DNA from: Candidatus Pelagibacter sp.
GTDB taxonomy: Bacteria; Pseudomonadota; Alphaproteobacteria; Pelagibacterales; Pelagibacteraceae
Length of the DNA stretch: 64,000 bases
Direction of reading: 5' to 3'
NCBI GenBank assembly: GCA_028404615.1
Contig: JAOOBT010000004.1
Coordinates: 38,983 to 102,982 of the forward strand
Part shown: positions 1 through 8,439 of the stretch, in pieces
Layout: every line of letters begins with the position of its first letter
Numbering within the stretch: the stretch's first letter is position 1
Position numbers and translations under genes: made by a program
Notes under the pieces: model-generated
Databases searched by the model: none
What the model saw: the letters and a program-made list of their open reading frames with translations, nothing else
What the model was told of the DNA's origin: nothing

Positions 1-466
1 ATCCGAAAGGAACTCCTAACCCACCTACGAATCTATAGATGAAAAAATAGTAAAATTCATTTTTTTGAAAAACCTGAATATATTTTTCAAATTTTTTCTC
101 TAAAACTTCTCTCACCAAATCTCTGAAAAAAAAATTACCAATTGAGTATAAAATTAGAGCCCCAATAGAAATTGAAACTACAGAAATAAATGTTCCAAGC
201 CACTGCCCAAATAGTATTCCAGATATGATTAAGATTGGTGATCCAAATCCAAGAAGTGCAATCCAAATAATTGCAAAAATAAAAAAATAGAATAAGTTGA
301 TAATAATATTTGTGCTTATGTAAATTTCTAATGATGACTGGAGTTCTTTGTAGTAAGAGAAATCATCTAATCTATTAAATTCAACGAATGTAAAAATAAA
401 ATACAAGAATACAAATAAAATGAATAAATAAGAAACACCTAAAGATATTTTCAAATTTTTACTCAT
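1..466 (-). CDS. VTT/TVP38-family inner membrane protein (3' end cut off by window)
   Basis: Starts at an ATG (complement of 464-466) and stays open to the window edge, giving about 155 N-terminal residues. One membrane segment lies at about residues 7-27, and more follow from about residue 50. A glycine-rich stretch resembling GSPILIISGILFGQWLGTF is followed by a re-entrant-like hydrophobic segment and by YRFVGGLGVPFG, the arrangement seen in SNARE-associated/VTT (TVP38, YdjX, DedA-like) proteins. Members are integral membrane proteins, some linked to lipid scrambling, but the substrate here is unknown. It is transcribed away from rpmH across a 50-nt gap. Family call is by motif recognition; the missing C-terminus prevents checking the length. 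Confidence 0.7.
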   Translation of the reverse strand, partial: MSKNLKISLGVSYLFILFVFLYFIFTFVEFNRLDDFSYYKELQSSLEIYISTNIIINLFYFFIFAIIWIALLGFGSPILIISGILFGQWLGTFISVVSISIGALILYSIGNFFFRDLVREVLEKKFEKYIQVFQKNEFYYFFIYRFVGGLGVPFG

Positions 467-468
467 AA

Positions 469-498
469 TTTACCTGTACAATAGACAGCAATTAAAAT
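469..498 (+). promoter_or_regulatory. Possible sigma-70 promoter for rpmH-rnpA-yidD-yidC
   Basis: TTTACC (469-474), an 18-nt spacer and TAAAAT (493-498) lie 18 nt before the rpmH start. The -35 is a weak match and the region is AT-rich, so chance is likely enough that this is only a candidate. Confidence 0.3.
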
Positions 499-516
499 AT
501 ATACCTTTAAATATTT

Positions 517-651
517 ATGAAAAGAACATATCAACCAAGCAATTTAGTCAGAAAAAGAAGACACGGTTTTAGAGCTAGAATGGCCACGAAAACAGGAAGA
601 CAGCTTATCGCTCGAAGAAGAGCTAAAGGAAGAAAAACACTTTCAACATAA
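517..651 (+). CDS. rpmH: 50S ribosomal protein L34
   Basis: Encodes 44 residues beginning [20 protein letters not shown] and ending GRKTLST, the near-invariant basic sequence of bacterial L34, a component of the large ribosomal subunit that lies against 23S rRNA. Length is exactly typical for the family. The gene is short and easily missed by length cut-offs. It is followed by rnpA after 7 nt, the classic rpmH-rnpA order, so both are almost certainly on one transcript. The ATG is the only sensible start because the family begins with this MKRTYQP motif. Confidence 0.97.
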   Translation: MKRTYQPSNLVRKRRHGFRARMATKTGRQLIARRRAKGRKTLST

Positions 652-658
652 AATTTCA

Positions 659-1009
659 ATGGTTAAGCTTGAAAGTCTAAAAAAAAGCAACCAATTCAAA
701 AAGGCTCTAAGAGAAAAAAAATTTCATACAGATTATTTCACTTTATTTGCTGCCAAAAACTTTATTAAACCTAAGCAAAAAAATAATTTACTTATTAGTT
801 TCGTAATGAAAAAAAAAATTGGGAATGCGGTCAAAAGAAACAAAATTAGAAGAAAATTAAAAGCAATTGTTCAAAAATTGTTAAAAAAAAAGGGTGCAAT
901 TAATAGGGATTACACTTATATAGTTTTCGGTAAGTCTAATGCTTATTCACAAAAACAAGATGTGCTTTTGCCATTAGTTGAAAAAAGTTTTAGTAAATTA
1001 ATAAAATAA
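659..1009 (+). CDS. rnpA: Ribonuclease P protein component
   Basis: 116 residues, very basic. The RNR-type motif KRNKIRRKLKA (about residues 59-69), which contacts the P RNA, is clear, as is the N-terminal part that forms the pre-tRNA leader-binding cleft. It pairs with the catalytic RNase P RNA (not in this window) to remove 5' leaders from pre-tRNAs in the cytoplasm. It sits between rpmH and yidD with 7-nt and 1-nt gaps, the conserved order. Length and motif agree with the family; nothing is missing. Confidence 0.93.
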   Translation: MVKLESLKKSNQFKKALREKKFHTDYFTLFAAKNFIKPKQKNNLLISFVMKKKIGNAVKRNKIRRKLKAIVQKLLKKKGAINRDYTYIVFGKSNAYSQKQDVLLPLVEKSFSKLIK

Positions 1010-1010
1010 A

Positions 1011-1262
1011 ATGATAAAAATTCTGATCAGTATTATTAAAATTTATCAATATCTTTTGTCTCCTTTACTAGGAAATAGATGTAGATTTATGCCAAGTTGT
1101 TCAGAATACTTTATTGAAGCTCTTAAAACTCAAGGTCTCTACAAAGGATTATACTTAGGTTTAAAAAGAATTTTGAAATGTCACCCTTTTGAAAAATTAG
1201 GTGGTAGTCATGGTATAGATTTTGTACCAGTTGCAACAAAAAAGGGAAACAAAAATGGATAG
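1011..1262 (+). CDS. yidD: YidD membrane protein insertion efficiency factor
   Basis: 83 residues with the family signature: an N-terminal amphipathic/hydrophobic helix (IKIYQYLLSPLLG), then CRFMPSCSEYFIEAL and a C-terminal KRILKCHPFEKLGG segment with conserved cysteines. YidD is a small inner-membrane-associated protein thought to help Sec/YidC-dependent insertion. It starts 1 nt after rnpA, and its last 8 nt overlap the start of yidC (ATGGATAG), which suggests translational coupling. Confidence is high because the motif spacing is diagnostic. Confidence 0.93.
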   Translation: MIKILISIIKIYQYLLSPLLGNRCRFMPSCSEYFIEALKTQGLYKGLYLGLKRILKCHPFEKLGGSHGIDFVPVATKKGNKNG

Positions 1263-2937
1263 AAATGTTTTTGTAGCTATAGCCCTCTCAATGTCAGTTT
1301 TGCTTTTTTGGGGAGCATTTTTTGAAACACCAAAGAAGTCTGCTGATCAAAATATTGGAAAAAAAATTGAACAAAAAGATGAAGAAAGTGCAATTACTCC
1401 AACTATAAGCCAACCACAGGTAAAGAAAAAAATTACAAGAGAAGACTCTATTAGCAGTAGTCAAAGAATTAAAGTTGAAAATGATAGTGTTGTAGGCTCT
1501 ATAAATTTAAAAGGAGCTTTAATTGATGACATATCATTTAAAAAACATAAACAAAAAGTAGAGGATAAAAAAAATATTATTTTTTTAAACCCATCTAATA
1601 CTGAAAACGGTTTTTATATTGAAACTGGTTGGACAAGTGTTGGAAATACGATCAAAGTACCAACAAAAGAATCAATATGGAGTGTTAAAGGCAACAATAT
1701 TTTAAGTAACAATTCTCCGGTTGTTTTACAATGGAATAATAATGAGGGAATAATATTTGAAAAAAGAATAGATTTAGACGATAAATATTTATTTAAAATT
1801 TCACAACAGGTAAAAAATAATTCTAGTTCCTCTATAGATTTATTTCCTTATGCTCAAATGACAAGAAATAAAATTCCGGATGATATTCAGAATTTCTATA
1901 TTCAACACGAGGGGTTTATAGGTGTATTTGATGATGAATTAAAAGAAGATGATTACGATGATATAAAAGAAAAAAAAATTGTTAGGGAGTCCAATGAAGG
2001 ATGGCTTGGAATCACCGATAAGTATTGGATGACTGCTTTTGTGCCAGAAACAGGCAAAAACTTTAAATCAACTTTTCTTTATGACGAGGGATATAAAGCT
2101 AATTATATTATAAACAAGCCAACGACTATTAATAAGGCATCTTCTGGAACAAACGAATTAAGATTATTTATTGCAGCAAAAGAAGTTGAAACTATCGATG
2201 GATACGCAGCAAATCAAAATATTAATAAATTTGACTTAGTAATTGATTGGGGTTGGTTCTATTTTTTTACGAAACCTTTATTTTTTGTAATTGATTACTT
2301 ATTTAAGATATCAGGTAATTTTGGAACAGCTATAGTTTTATTAACAATAGCAATAAGGTTAATTTTCTTCCCATTGGCCAACTTCTCTTTTAAATCAATG
2401 GCTAAAATGAAAGCTGTTCAGCCTGAGATGATGAGACTTAAAGAGCTTCATAAAGACGATAAAGTTAAATTGCAGCAAGAAATGATGTCTTTATATAGAA
2501 AAGAAAAAATTAATCCTGCTTCAGGTTGTTTGCCAGTTTTAATTCAAATACCTTTCTTTTTTGCAATTTACAAAATGCTTTTTATCTCTTTAGAAATGAG
2601 ACACCAACCATTCTTTGGTTGGATTAAAGATTTGTCAGCTCAAGACCCTACGTCTTTATTTAACTTGTTTGGCTTAATACCATGGGATCCTCCAGGTTTT
2701 ATGATAATAGGAATTTGGCCAATTTTGATGGGTGTATCAATGTGGATTCAGCAAAAACTAAATCCGGCACCCGCAGATCCTATTCAAGCAAAAATTTTTG
2801 CTTTCTTTCCTTTGTTTTTAACAATCATATTAGCAACCTTTCCTTCAGGCTTAGTTGTTTATTGGACAATAAATAATATTTTAACAATTGCTCAACAATA
2901 TGTAATTGTTAAAAAAACAACTGTGAAAACAAATTAA
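1255..2937 (+). CDS. yidC: Membrane protein insertase YidC (Oxa1/Alb3 family)
   Basis: 560 residues from the ATG at 1255. A GGGAAAC element upstream fits a ribosome site, and the longer frame from 1222 would add 11 residues unlike the family. An N-terminal membrane anchor (about residues 5-20) is followed by a large periplasmic domain (to about residue 340) and the conserved C-terminal insertase core with about five membrane segments, including the SGCLPVLIQIPFFFAIYKML motif and a C-terminal PSGLVVYWTINNILTIAQQY segment. It inserts and folds inner-membrane proteins with or without SecYEG. The stop codon abuts the argB ATG directly. Confidence 0.96.
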   Translation: MDRNVFVAIALSMSVLLFWGAFFETPKKSADQNIGKKIEQKDEESAITPTISQPQVKKKITREDSISSSQRIKVENDSVVGSINLKGALIDDISFKKHKQKVEDKKNIIFLNPSNTENGFYIETGWTSVGNTIKVPTKESIWSVKGNNILSNNSPVVLQWNNNEGIIFEKRIDLDDKYLFKISQQVKNNSSSSIDLFPYAQMTRNKIPDDIQNFYIQHEGFIGVFDDELKEDDYDDIKEKKIVRESNEGWLGITDKYWMTAFVPETGKNFKSTFLYDEGYKANYIINKPTTINKASSGTNELRLFIAAKEVETIDGYAANQNINKFDLVIDWGWFYFFTKPLFFVIDYLFKISGNFGTAIVLLTIAIRLIFFPLANFSFKSMAKMKAVQPEMMRLKELHKDDKVKLQQEMMSLYRKEKINPASGCLPVLIQIPFFFAIYKMLFISLEMRHQPFFGWIKDLSAQDPTSLFNLFGLIPWDPPGFMIIGIWPILMGVSMWIQQKLNPAPADPIQAKIFAFFPLFLTIILATFPSGLVVYWTINNILTIAQQYVIVKKTTVKTN

Positions 2938-3807
2938 ATGTCAAAAGAAGTTTCTCTTGAAGAGATCAAGAAGTTTTGGCCTGAAAAAGCTCCTGATGTT
3001 AATATAGTTCAAAAATATATTTCAAAATACGAAAAAGAAAAAATTGTGATTAAATACGGAGGAAATGTATTAATAGATAGAAACGTATTTAATAATTTTA
3101 TATCTGATATAAATGTTTTAAACAAACTAGGTCTTTCAATAATAGTTGTTCACGGAGGTGGTCCAAGAATTAAAAGAGAATTGGAAAAAAAAAAAATTGT
3201 TTCTAAATTCATTAACGGATTGAGAGTAACTGATAAAAATATTATTAATATAGTAGAAGAAGTGTTGATAGATTTTAATAAAGATATAGCAACTTCTCTT
3301 GAAAAATTAGGAACCAAATCAGCCTCATTTCATACCAAATCTGATAATATAATTGAGGTTGAGCCAGAAAAAGAAGAGTTAGGATTCGTAGGAATTCCCA
3401 AAAAAATAAATGTAAACTTAATTCAGGGCGCTATAAATAATAATAGAGTACCAATAATTGCACCGCTTGGTTTAGACAAAAATAAACAGACTTTTAATAT
3501 AAATGGAGATACTGCAGCAAGCGCTATTGCGAAAGAAATTAAATCTAGAAGACTGATATTAATGACTAATGTTGAAGGAGTTTATGATGATAGAAAAAAA
3601 TTAATATCTGAGATTAAACCTTTTGATCTTGAAAATCTTATAAAATGGAAAGTAGTTCAAGGCGGTATGATCCCTAAAATTGAGAATTGTGTTGACGCTG
3701 TTCAAAATGGAGTAAGAGGAGTTGTTATTCTAGATGGAAGAAAGCCTCATTCAGTTTTACATGAAATTTTTTCTGATAAGGGATCTGGAACTCTTATTAG
3801 AGAATGA
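2938..3807 (+). CDS. argB: Acetylglutamate kinase
   Basis: 289 residues of the amino-acid kinase fold. VIKYGGNVL (about residues 37-45) carries the phosphate-binding lysine, VVHGGGPRI the glycine loop, and FNINGDTAASAIA plus VQGGMIPKI the acetylglutamate and ATP sites. It phosphorylates N-acetyl-L-glutamate in the second step of arginine synthesis in the cytosol. The ATG directly follows the yidC stop, and its end overlaps the next gene by 4 nt (ATGA). In many alphaproteobacteria the GTPase gene engB lies between yidC and argB; it is absent here. Arginine feedback sites cannot be judged by eye. Confidence 0.95.
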   Translation: MSKEVSLEEIKKFWPEKAPDVNIVQKYISKYEKEKIVIKYGGNVLIDRNVFNNFISDINVLNKLGLSIIVVHGGGPRIKRELEKKKIVSKFINGLRVTDKNIINIVEEVLIDFNKDIATSLEKLGTKSASFHTKSDNIIEVEPEKEELGFVGIPKKINVNLIQGAINNNRVPIIAPLGLDKNKQTFNINGDTAASAIAKEIKSRRLILMTNVEGVYDDRKKLISEIKPFDLENLIKWKVVQGGMIPKIENCVDAVQNGVRGVVILDGRKPHSVLHEIFSDKGSGTLIRE

Positions 3808-4469
3808 AAGATTTGACGAAAATAAAATTTTGGTTGTTTGATTTAGATAATACTCTCTACGATGGTGCTACTAAAGTCTTCGATCAGGTAGACAAAAAGA
3901 TGTCTAAATTTATTTCAGAAAAGTTAAGTGTAAGTTTAGAGGAAGCAAGAAAAATTCAAAAAAACTATTTTGAAGAATATAATACAACTTTAAATGGGAT
4001 GATAAAACACCACAAAATAGATGCGGATGAATTTTTAGAATTCGTTCATGATGTTGATCTTAGTTTTTTGAATAAAAATGAGGACTTAGAGAAAGAAATT
4101 AAAAAATTAAAGGGAAAAAAAATCATTTTTACTAATGGATCAAGGGCTCATGCTCATAATGTAACAAAAAGAATTGGTATAGATAAGCTTTTTGACGGAA
4201 TTTTTGATATCCGAGATTGTGAATTTATTCCTAAACCTTCTAAAGAGCCATATAAAAAATTAGTAGAAAATTACAAAATTGAGCCACAATATTGTATATT
4301 CTTCGAAGATATAGCAAGGAATTTAAAACCAGCATACGAGTTAGGAATGAAAACTGTTTGGATAAAAAACGAAGAACCTTGGGCAGCCAAATATTCTGAC
4401 TCAAATTTTATTAATTATAAAACTGATAATTTGGCGAAATTTTTAAAGGAGATAAATGAGTTACGATAA
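3804..4469 (+). CDS. HAD-superfamily hydrolase, pyrimidine 5'-nucleotidase type
   Basis: 221 residues with the four HAD motifs in order: LFDLDNTLY (nucleophile D13, acid/base D15), FTNGS (motif II), the lysine in PKPSKEPY (motif III) and FFEDIARNL (motif IV). The DLDNTLY form and helical cap match the SDT1/pyrimidine 5'-nucleotidase subgroup, which dephosphorylates pyrimidine nucleotides or similar small phosphates in the cytosol. The exact substrate cannot be read from sequence. It overlaps argB by 4 nt and dapD by 14 nt, so it is within the argB-dapE operon, as in many alphaproteobacteria. Confidence 0.85.
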   Translation: MKDLTKIKFWLFDLDNTLYDGATKVFDQVDKKMSKFISEKLSVSLEEARKIQKNYFEEYNTTLNGMIKHHKIDADEFLEFVHDVDLSFLNKNEDLEKEIKKLKGKKIIFTNGSRAHAHNVTKRIGIDKLFDGIFDIRDCEFIPKPSKEPYKKLVENYKIEPQYCIFFEDIARNLKPAYELGMKTVWIKNEEPWAAKYSDSNFINYKTDNLAKFLKEINELR

Positions 4470-5283
4470 ATTAGAGAAACTTATAAATGAAAGTTTTGAG
4501 ATAAAAGAAAAAATCGGACCTAAATCTGATAAAAAATTAATTAAATCGATTCACGAAACAATTGATTTAGTAGACAGAGGAAAAATTAGAGTCGCTAATA
4601 AAAAAAATGGTAAATGGGAAGTTAATCAGTGGATTAAGAAAGCAATTCTGTTGAGTTTTAGAATAAATAAAATGGAGATGCTTAAAGGTCCTTATACCTC
4701 TTGGTACGATAAAGTACCTGGTAAAACTGTTAAGTGGAAAGAGACCGATTGGAAAAAAGCTGGCTACAGACATGTTCCTAATGGTGTAGTAAGAAAAGGT
4801 GCTTTTATTGCAAAGAATGTTGTTTTAATGCCTAGCTTTGTCAATCTTGGAGCATACGTTGATGAAGGGACGATGATAGATACATGGGCTTCTGTTGGAT
4901 CTTGCGCTCAGGTAGGAAAAAATTGTCATATCTCTGGAGGTGCAGGAATTGGGGGTGTTTTAGAACCGTTACAGGCGGGACCAGTAATTATTGAAGACAA
5001 CTGTTTTGTGGGTGCACGATCTGAAATAGCCGAGGGAGTGTTGGTAGAGGAAGGTGCTGTCATTTCAATGGGTGTTTATATTGGAGCTTCTACAAAAATT
5101 GTTGATAGAAATTCTGGTGAAATTACTTATGGTAAAGTTCCAGCTTATTCAGTAGTAGTCCCGGGAAGTTTACCAAACAAATCAAATCCAAATGGGCCGT
5201 CATTATACTGTGCCGTGATTGTTAAAAAAGTGGATGAGAAAACTAGAAGTAAAACTTCAATAAATGATTTGCTAAGAGACTAA
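4456..5283 (+). CDS. dapD: 2,3,4,5-tetrahydropyridine-2,6-dicarboxylate N-succinyltransferase
   Basis: 275 residues, the usual DapD length. It has an N-terminal helical region, then hexapeptide repeats of the left-handed beta helix (for example [20 protein letters not shown] and [14 protein letters not shown]) and the conserved segment containing [21 protein letters not shown]. It transfers succinyl from succinyl-CoA to tetrahydrodipicolinate in the succinylase branch of lysine and meso-diaminopimelate synthesis. The start overlaps the HAD gene by 14 nt, and its stop shares one base with the dapE ATG (TAATG), so the two dap genes are translationally coupled. Confidence 0.97.
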   Translation: MSYDKLEKLINESFEIKEKIGPKSDKKLIKSIHETIDLVDRGKIRVANKKNGKWEVNQWIKKAILLSFRINKMEMLKGPYTSWYDKVPGKTVKWKETDWKKAGYRHVPNGVVRKGAFIAKNVVLMPSFVNLGAYVDEGTMIDTWASVGSCAQVGKNCHISGGAGIGGVLEPLQAGPVIIEDNCFVGARSEIAEGVLVEEGAVISMGVYIGASTKIVDRNSGEITYGKVPAYSVVVPGSLPNKSNPNGPSLYCAVIVKKVDEKTRSKTSINDLLRD

Positions 5284-6440
5284 TGGCTAAAATAAACGAA
5301 TTACAGTTATCTAAAGAGTTAATAAGATTTCCTAGTGTCACTCCAAAAGATGCTGGAGCAATTAATTTTTTAAGTAAAAAACTTAAAAAACTAGGATTCA
5401 CTTGTAAAATTTTAGAATTTAAAGATAAGAAAAGCAAACCAATAAAAAATTTGTATGCAAGACTTGGTAAGAAAGGACCAAATTTATGTTATGCTGGTCA
5501 TACCGATGTTGTTCCTCCTGGAAATATAAATGACTGGTCAATAAATCCTTTTAAACCAACAGTTAAGAATAATTATTTAATTGGTAGAGGAGCGAATGAT
5601 ATGAAGAGTTCTATTGCATGTTTTGTTTCTGCAGTAAGTAAATTTTTACAAGATAGATCTAAATTTAATGGTTCAATTAGTTTTTTAATCACAGGTGATG
5701 AAGAAGGGTACGCGATTAATGGTACCAAAAAAGTGGTGGACTACCTAAAAATGAAAAGAGAAAAAATTGATTTCTGTATAGTTGGAGAGCCAACCAACCC
5801 TAAAAAGCTGGGGGAAATGATCAAAATTGGAAGAAGAGGGAGTTTATCTGGAAAAATAGAGATTTTTGGTACACAAGGTCATATCGCTTATCCGCATTTG
5901 TCAAACAATCCAATAAACGCTCTAGTTACTATTTGCAAAAAACTTAAAGAAAAAAAACTTGATAAAGGAAATAAAAATTTTCAACCATCTAATTTAGAGT
6001 TCACATCGATTAACGTTGATAATAAAGCGCATAATGTAATACCTGCAAGGGCAAGAGCTCAATTTAATATAAGGTATAATAATATTCATAATTCAAAATC
6101 TTTGAAAAAAAAAATTAATAGTTTGGTTAAAAACATAAGCAAAAAATATAAATGTAGTTACAAAATTGATTATATTGTAAATGGGGAGTCTTTCTTAACA
6201 AAGCCGGAGAAAACTATATTCATGGCAAAAAGAATTATCAAAAAAATTACCAGAATAAATCCTAAATTTTCTACCACAGGAGGTACTTCTGATGCTAGAT
6301 TTATCAGAAAAATATCTCCATGCCTAGAATTTGGATTAGTTAATAAAACAATGCACAAAATTGACGAATGTGTGTCTTTAAAAGATTTAAAAAACTTAAC
6401 GAAAATATATCAAACTATCCTCGAGGATTATTTTAAGTGA
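5283..6440 (+). CDS. dapE: Succinyl-diaminopimelate desuccinylase
   Basis: 385 residues of the M20 metallopeptidase family. The first metal motif GHTDVVPPG, the bridging Asp in GRGANDMKSS, the catalytic Glu pair in TGDEEG and the late TTGGTSDARF segment are all present. It hydrolyses N-succinyl-L,L-diaminopimelate to succinate and diaminopimelate, two steps after DapD. It starts one base inside the dapD stop and overlaps the SET-domain gene by 4 nt (GTGA). Motifs and context agree, so the call is firm. Confidence 0.96.
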   Translation: MAKINELQLSKELIRFPSVTPKDAGAINFLSKKLKKLGFTCKILEFKDKKSKPIKNLYARLGKKGPNLCYAGHTDVVPPGNINDWSINPFKPTVKNNYLIGRGANDMKSSIACFVSAVSKFLQDRSKFNGSISFLITGDEEGYAINGTKKVVDYLKMKREKIDFCIVGEPTNPKKLGEMIKIGRRGSLSGKIEIFGTQGHIAYPHLSNNPINALVTICKKLKEKKLDKGNKNFQPSNLEFTSINVDNKAHNVIPARARAQFNIRYNNIHNSKSLKKKINSLVKNISKKYKCSYKIDYIVNGESFLTKPEKTIFMAKRIIKKITRINPKFSTTGGTSDARFIRKISPCLEFGLVNKTMHKIDECVSLKDLKNLTKIYQTILEDYFK

Positions 6441-6895
6441 GGCCTTACAAAGTTAGGAGATCTAAAATTGATAACTTAGGTCTGTACGCAGCACGAAATA
6501 TTAAAAGAGGAGCAAAAATAATTGAATATAAAGGCAAAGTCATTACAAGAAGAGAAGCTGAGGAAAATCCAAAATACGACAATGATAAAGCCATCTATTT
6601 ATTTAATTTAAACAAAAAATACGACTTAGATGGTGATTTTAAGTTCAATACGGCAAGGTTAATAAACCACTCGTGCGATCCAAATTGTGAAGTAACTGGA
6701 ACAGGACTAAAAGTTTGGGTGTATGCAATTAAGGATATTAAGAAAGGTGATGAATTTTCTTATGATTATGGCTTTAGCTTCGATGAAGATTTTAAAAATT
6801 ATCCATGTAAATGCAAATCAAAAAATTGCTGTGGATTTATTGTTCGAGAAGGTTCTAGGTGGAGAATCAAGAAATGGAAAAAAAAGAAATTATAA
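6437..6895 (+). CDS. SET-domain protein lysine methyltransferase with post-SET cysteines
   Basis: 152 residues from a GTG inside the dapE stop (GTGA). The SET fold is complete: an N-terminal GLYAARNIKRGAKIIEYKG segment, the SAM-site NHSCDPNC (from residue 77), YDYGF (109-113) as catalytic end, and a CKCKSKNCC post-SET zinc cluster (Cys124, 126, 131, 132). Such proteins transfer methyl from SAM to lysine side chains; the bacterial target is unknown and could be a ribosomal or DNA-binding protein. The enzyme is compact, with only the catalytic unit. The tail KKWKKKKL is very basic and may bind nucleic acid, which is inference. Confidence 0.88.
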   Translation: MRPYKVRRSKIDNLGLYAARNIKRGAKIIEYKGKVITRREAEENPKYDNDKAIYLFNLNKKYDLDGDFKFNTARLINHSCDPNCEVTGTGLKVWVYAIKDIKKGDEFSYDYGFSFDEDFKNYPCKCKSKNCCGFIVREGSRWRIKKWKKKKL

Positions 6896-6935
6896 ACAAC
6901 TGGAAAATTTTAATTTACAATTATTTTGATTAATT

Positions 6936-7697
6936 ATGATTATGAAAAACATTACAAAAATTTCAATTATAATGCCGAATTATAATAGCCAAAATTACTT
7001 GAGAGAAACGATCAAATCAATTACGCAACAGACTTATCAAAATTGGGAGCTAATAATTGTTGATGACAATTCAAATATAAAAACTAAGAAAATTTTAAAA
7101 AGTTTTAAAAATAATAAAAAAATAAAGGTTTTTTTTCTAAAACAAAATAAAGGAGATGGTTATTGTAGGATTTATGGAATTAAAAAATCTAAATCAAAAA
7201 TTATCGCTTTTATAGACTCTGATGATCTGTGGACAAAAAATAAATTGAAAAACCAACTTGATTTTATGCAAAAAAATAGATTTATTTTTACGTATACTAA
7301 TTATATTCCATTCAAGAATAAAAACTTTTACCTGAAAGAAATCAAACCACCGAATAAGTTTGATTTTAACTCATTCATTAAAAACTCTTCAATTGCAACA
7401 AGTAGTATAATGATAAAAAAAGAAATACTTAAAAATATAAAATTATGTATGTCTCCAAATTTTGAAGATTATTATTTGAAATGTCAGGCACTTAAAAAAG
7501 CAAAAAATGCTTACTGCTTACAGAAAAATTTACTTAAATATAGAATTAAAGAAAACTCTTTGTCAAAAAATAAATTCAGAAATGTCTTTTGGTTATGGAG
7601 AATTAATAGAAAATTTAATAAATTAAATTTCATTACTAGTTTGTATTCGTTGTTTTTTATTTCTTTAAACTCTCTTAAAAAATACGGAATAAAATAA
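6936..7697 (+). CDS. Glycosyltransferase family 2
   Basis: 253 residues. The N-terminus KISIIMPNYNSQNYLRETI, then WELIIVDDNS and the metal-binding FIDSDDLW motif, define a GT-A fold GT2 enzyme. Sugar donor and acceptor are not deducible, but such enzymes build LPS or capsule in SAR11-like genomes. An alternative start is ATG 6942, two codons on. It ends exactly where the convergent truA ends (7697/7698), leaving no spacer for a terminator. It follows the SET gene by 40 nt, so it could share that transcript. Composition is even more AT/lysine-rich than its neighbours, as is common for surface-polysaccharide genes. Confidence 0.85.
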   Translation: MIMKNITKISIIMPNYNSQNYLRETIKSITQQTYQNWELIIVDDNSNIKTKKILKSFKNNKKIKVFFLKQNKGDGYCRIYGIKKSKSKIIAFIDSDDLWTKNKLKNQLDFMQKNRFIFTYTNYIPFKNKNFYLKEIKPPNKFDFNSFIKNSSIATSSIMIKKEILKNIKLCMSPNFEDYYLKCQALKKAKNAYCLQKNLLKYRIKENSLSKNKFRNVFWLWRINRKFNKLNFITSLYSLFFISLNSLKKYGIK

Positions 7698-8438
7698 TTA
7701 GTACTTTATTTTTTTTAAATATAAACCGCATGCGGGTGCAGGAGGTGCACAATTATTTCTTAGTTTTGATTTGAAAGCGTTTTTAAAGTCGGTAATACTC
7801 CATTTATTTGTTGATAGGTATTTCAAACAACCAACCATTGATCTTACTTGATTTTGCAGAAAAGATTTCGAGCTGATTTTTATTGAAATAGTGTTACCTA
7901 ATTTTTTTATTTTTATTGGTAAAATTTTTTTAATTGGAGATTTAGCTGAACACGAAGCAGCTCTAAATGTTGAAAAATCTTGAGTTCCCTCTAAAATTTT
8001 AGCTCCTTGTTTCATTAATTTTAAATCTATATTTTTTTTGACATGCCAAGCTCTATTTTTATCAATTGATAATGATCCTTGCCTGTTAATTATTAGATAT
8101 TCATAAGTACGAAGTTTAGCGCTAAAACGTGCATGGAAATTTTTTTTTTCTTCTTTTATGTCTAAAATAGTTATTAATTTTTTTTTCAGAAAAAAATTAA
8201 TAGAGTTAATAAAAGCTTTTTTATCCTCTATCTTTTTTTTTAATTTAAAATTTGCAAATTGTGATAAAGCGTGGACACCTTTATCAGTTCTCCCAGCACC
8301 TATGATTTTGACTTTGTTTTTAAGTACTTTTTTTAAAGACTTCTCGATACTGTCTTGAATTGAATTTCCATTTTTCTGACTTTGCCAACCTACAAAATTT
8401 GTTCCGTCGTATTCTATTTTCAAAAGATAATTAAACAT
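7698..8438 (-). CDS. truA: tRNA pseudouridine(38-40) synthase
   Basis: 246 residues. The catalytic motif GAGRTDKGVHA has the essential Asp52, and an N-terminal IEYDGTNFVGWQ segment is the TruA signature. It converts U38, U39 and U40 in the anticodon stem-loop of many tRNAs to pseudouridine. It is the last gene of the minus-strand operon def-fmt-truA, starting 1 nt after the fmt stop. Length is normal for the family. Confidence 0.95.
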   Translation of the reverse strand: MFNYLLKIEYDGTNFVGWQSQKNGNSIQDSIEKSLKKVLKNKVKIIGAGRTDKGVHALSQFANFKLKKKIEDKKAFINSINFFLKKKLITILDIKEEKKNFHARFSAKLRTYEYLIINRQGSLSIDKNRAWHVKKNIDLKLMKQGAKILEGTQDFSTFRAASCSAKSPIKKILPIKIKKLGNTISIKISSKSFLQNQVRSMVGCLKYLSTNKWSITDFKNAFKSKLRNNCAPPAPACGLYLKKIKY

Positions 8439-8439
8439 T

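Noticed and set aside
467..516. Possible replication origin beside rpmH
   Set aside because: No cluster of DnaA-box-like 9-mers is seen, and only 50 nt are available.
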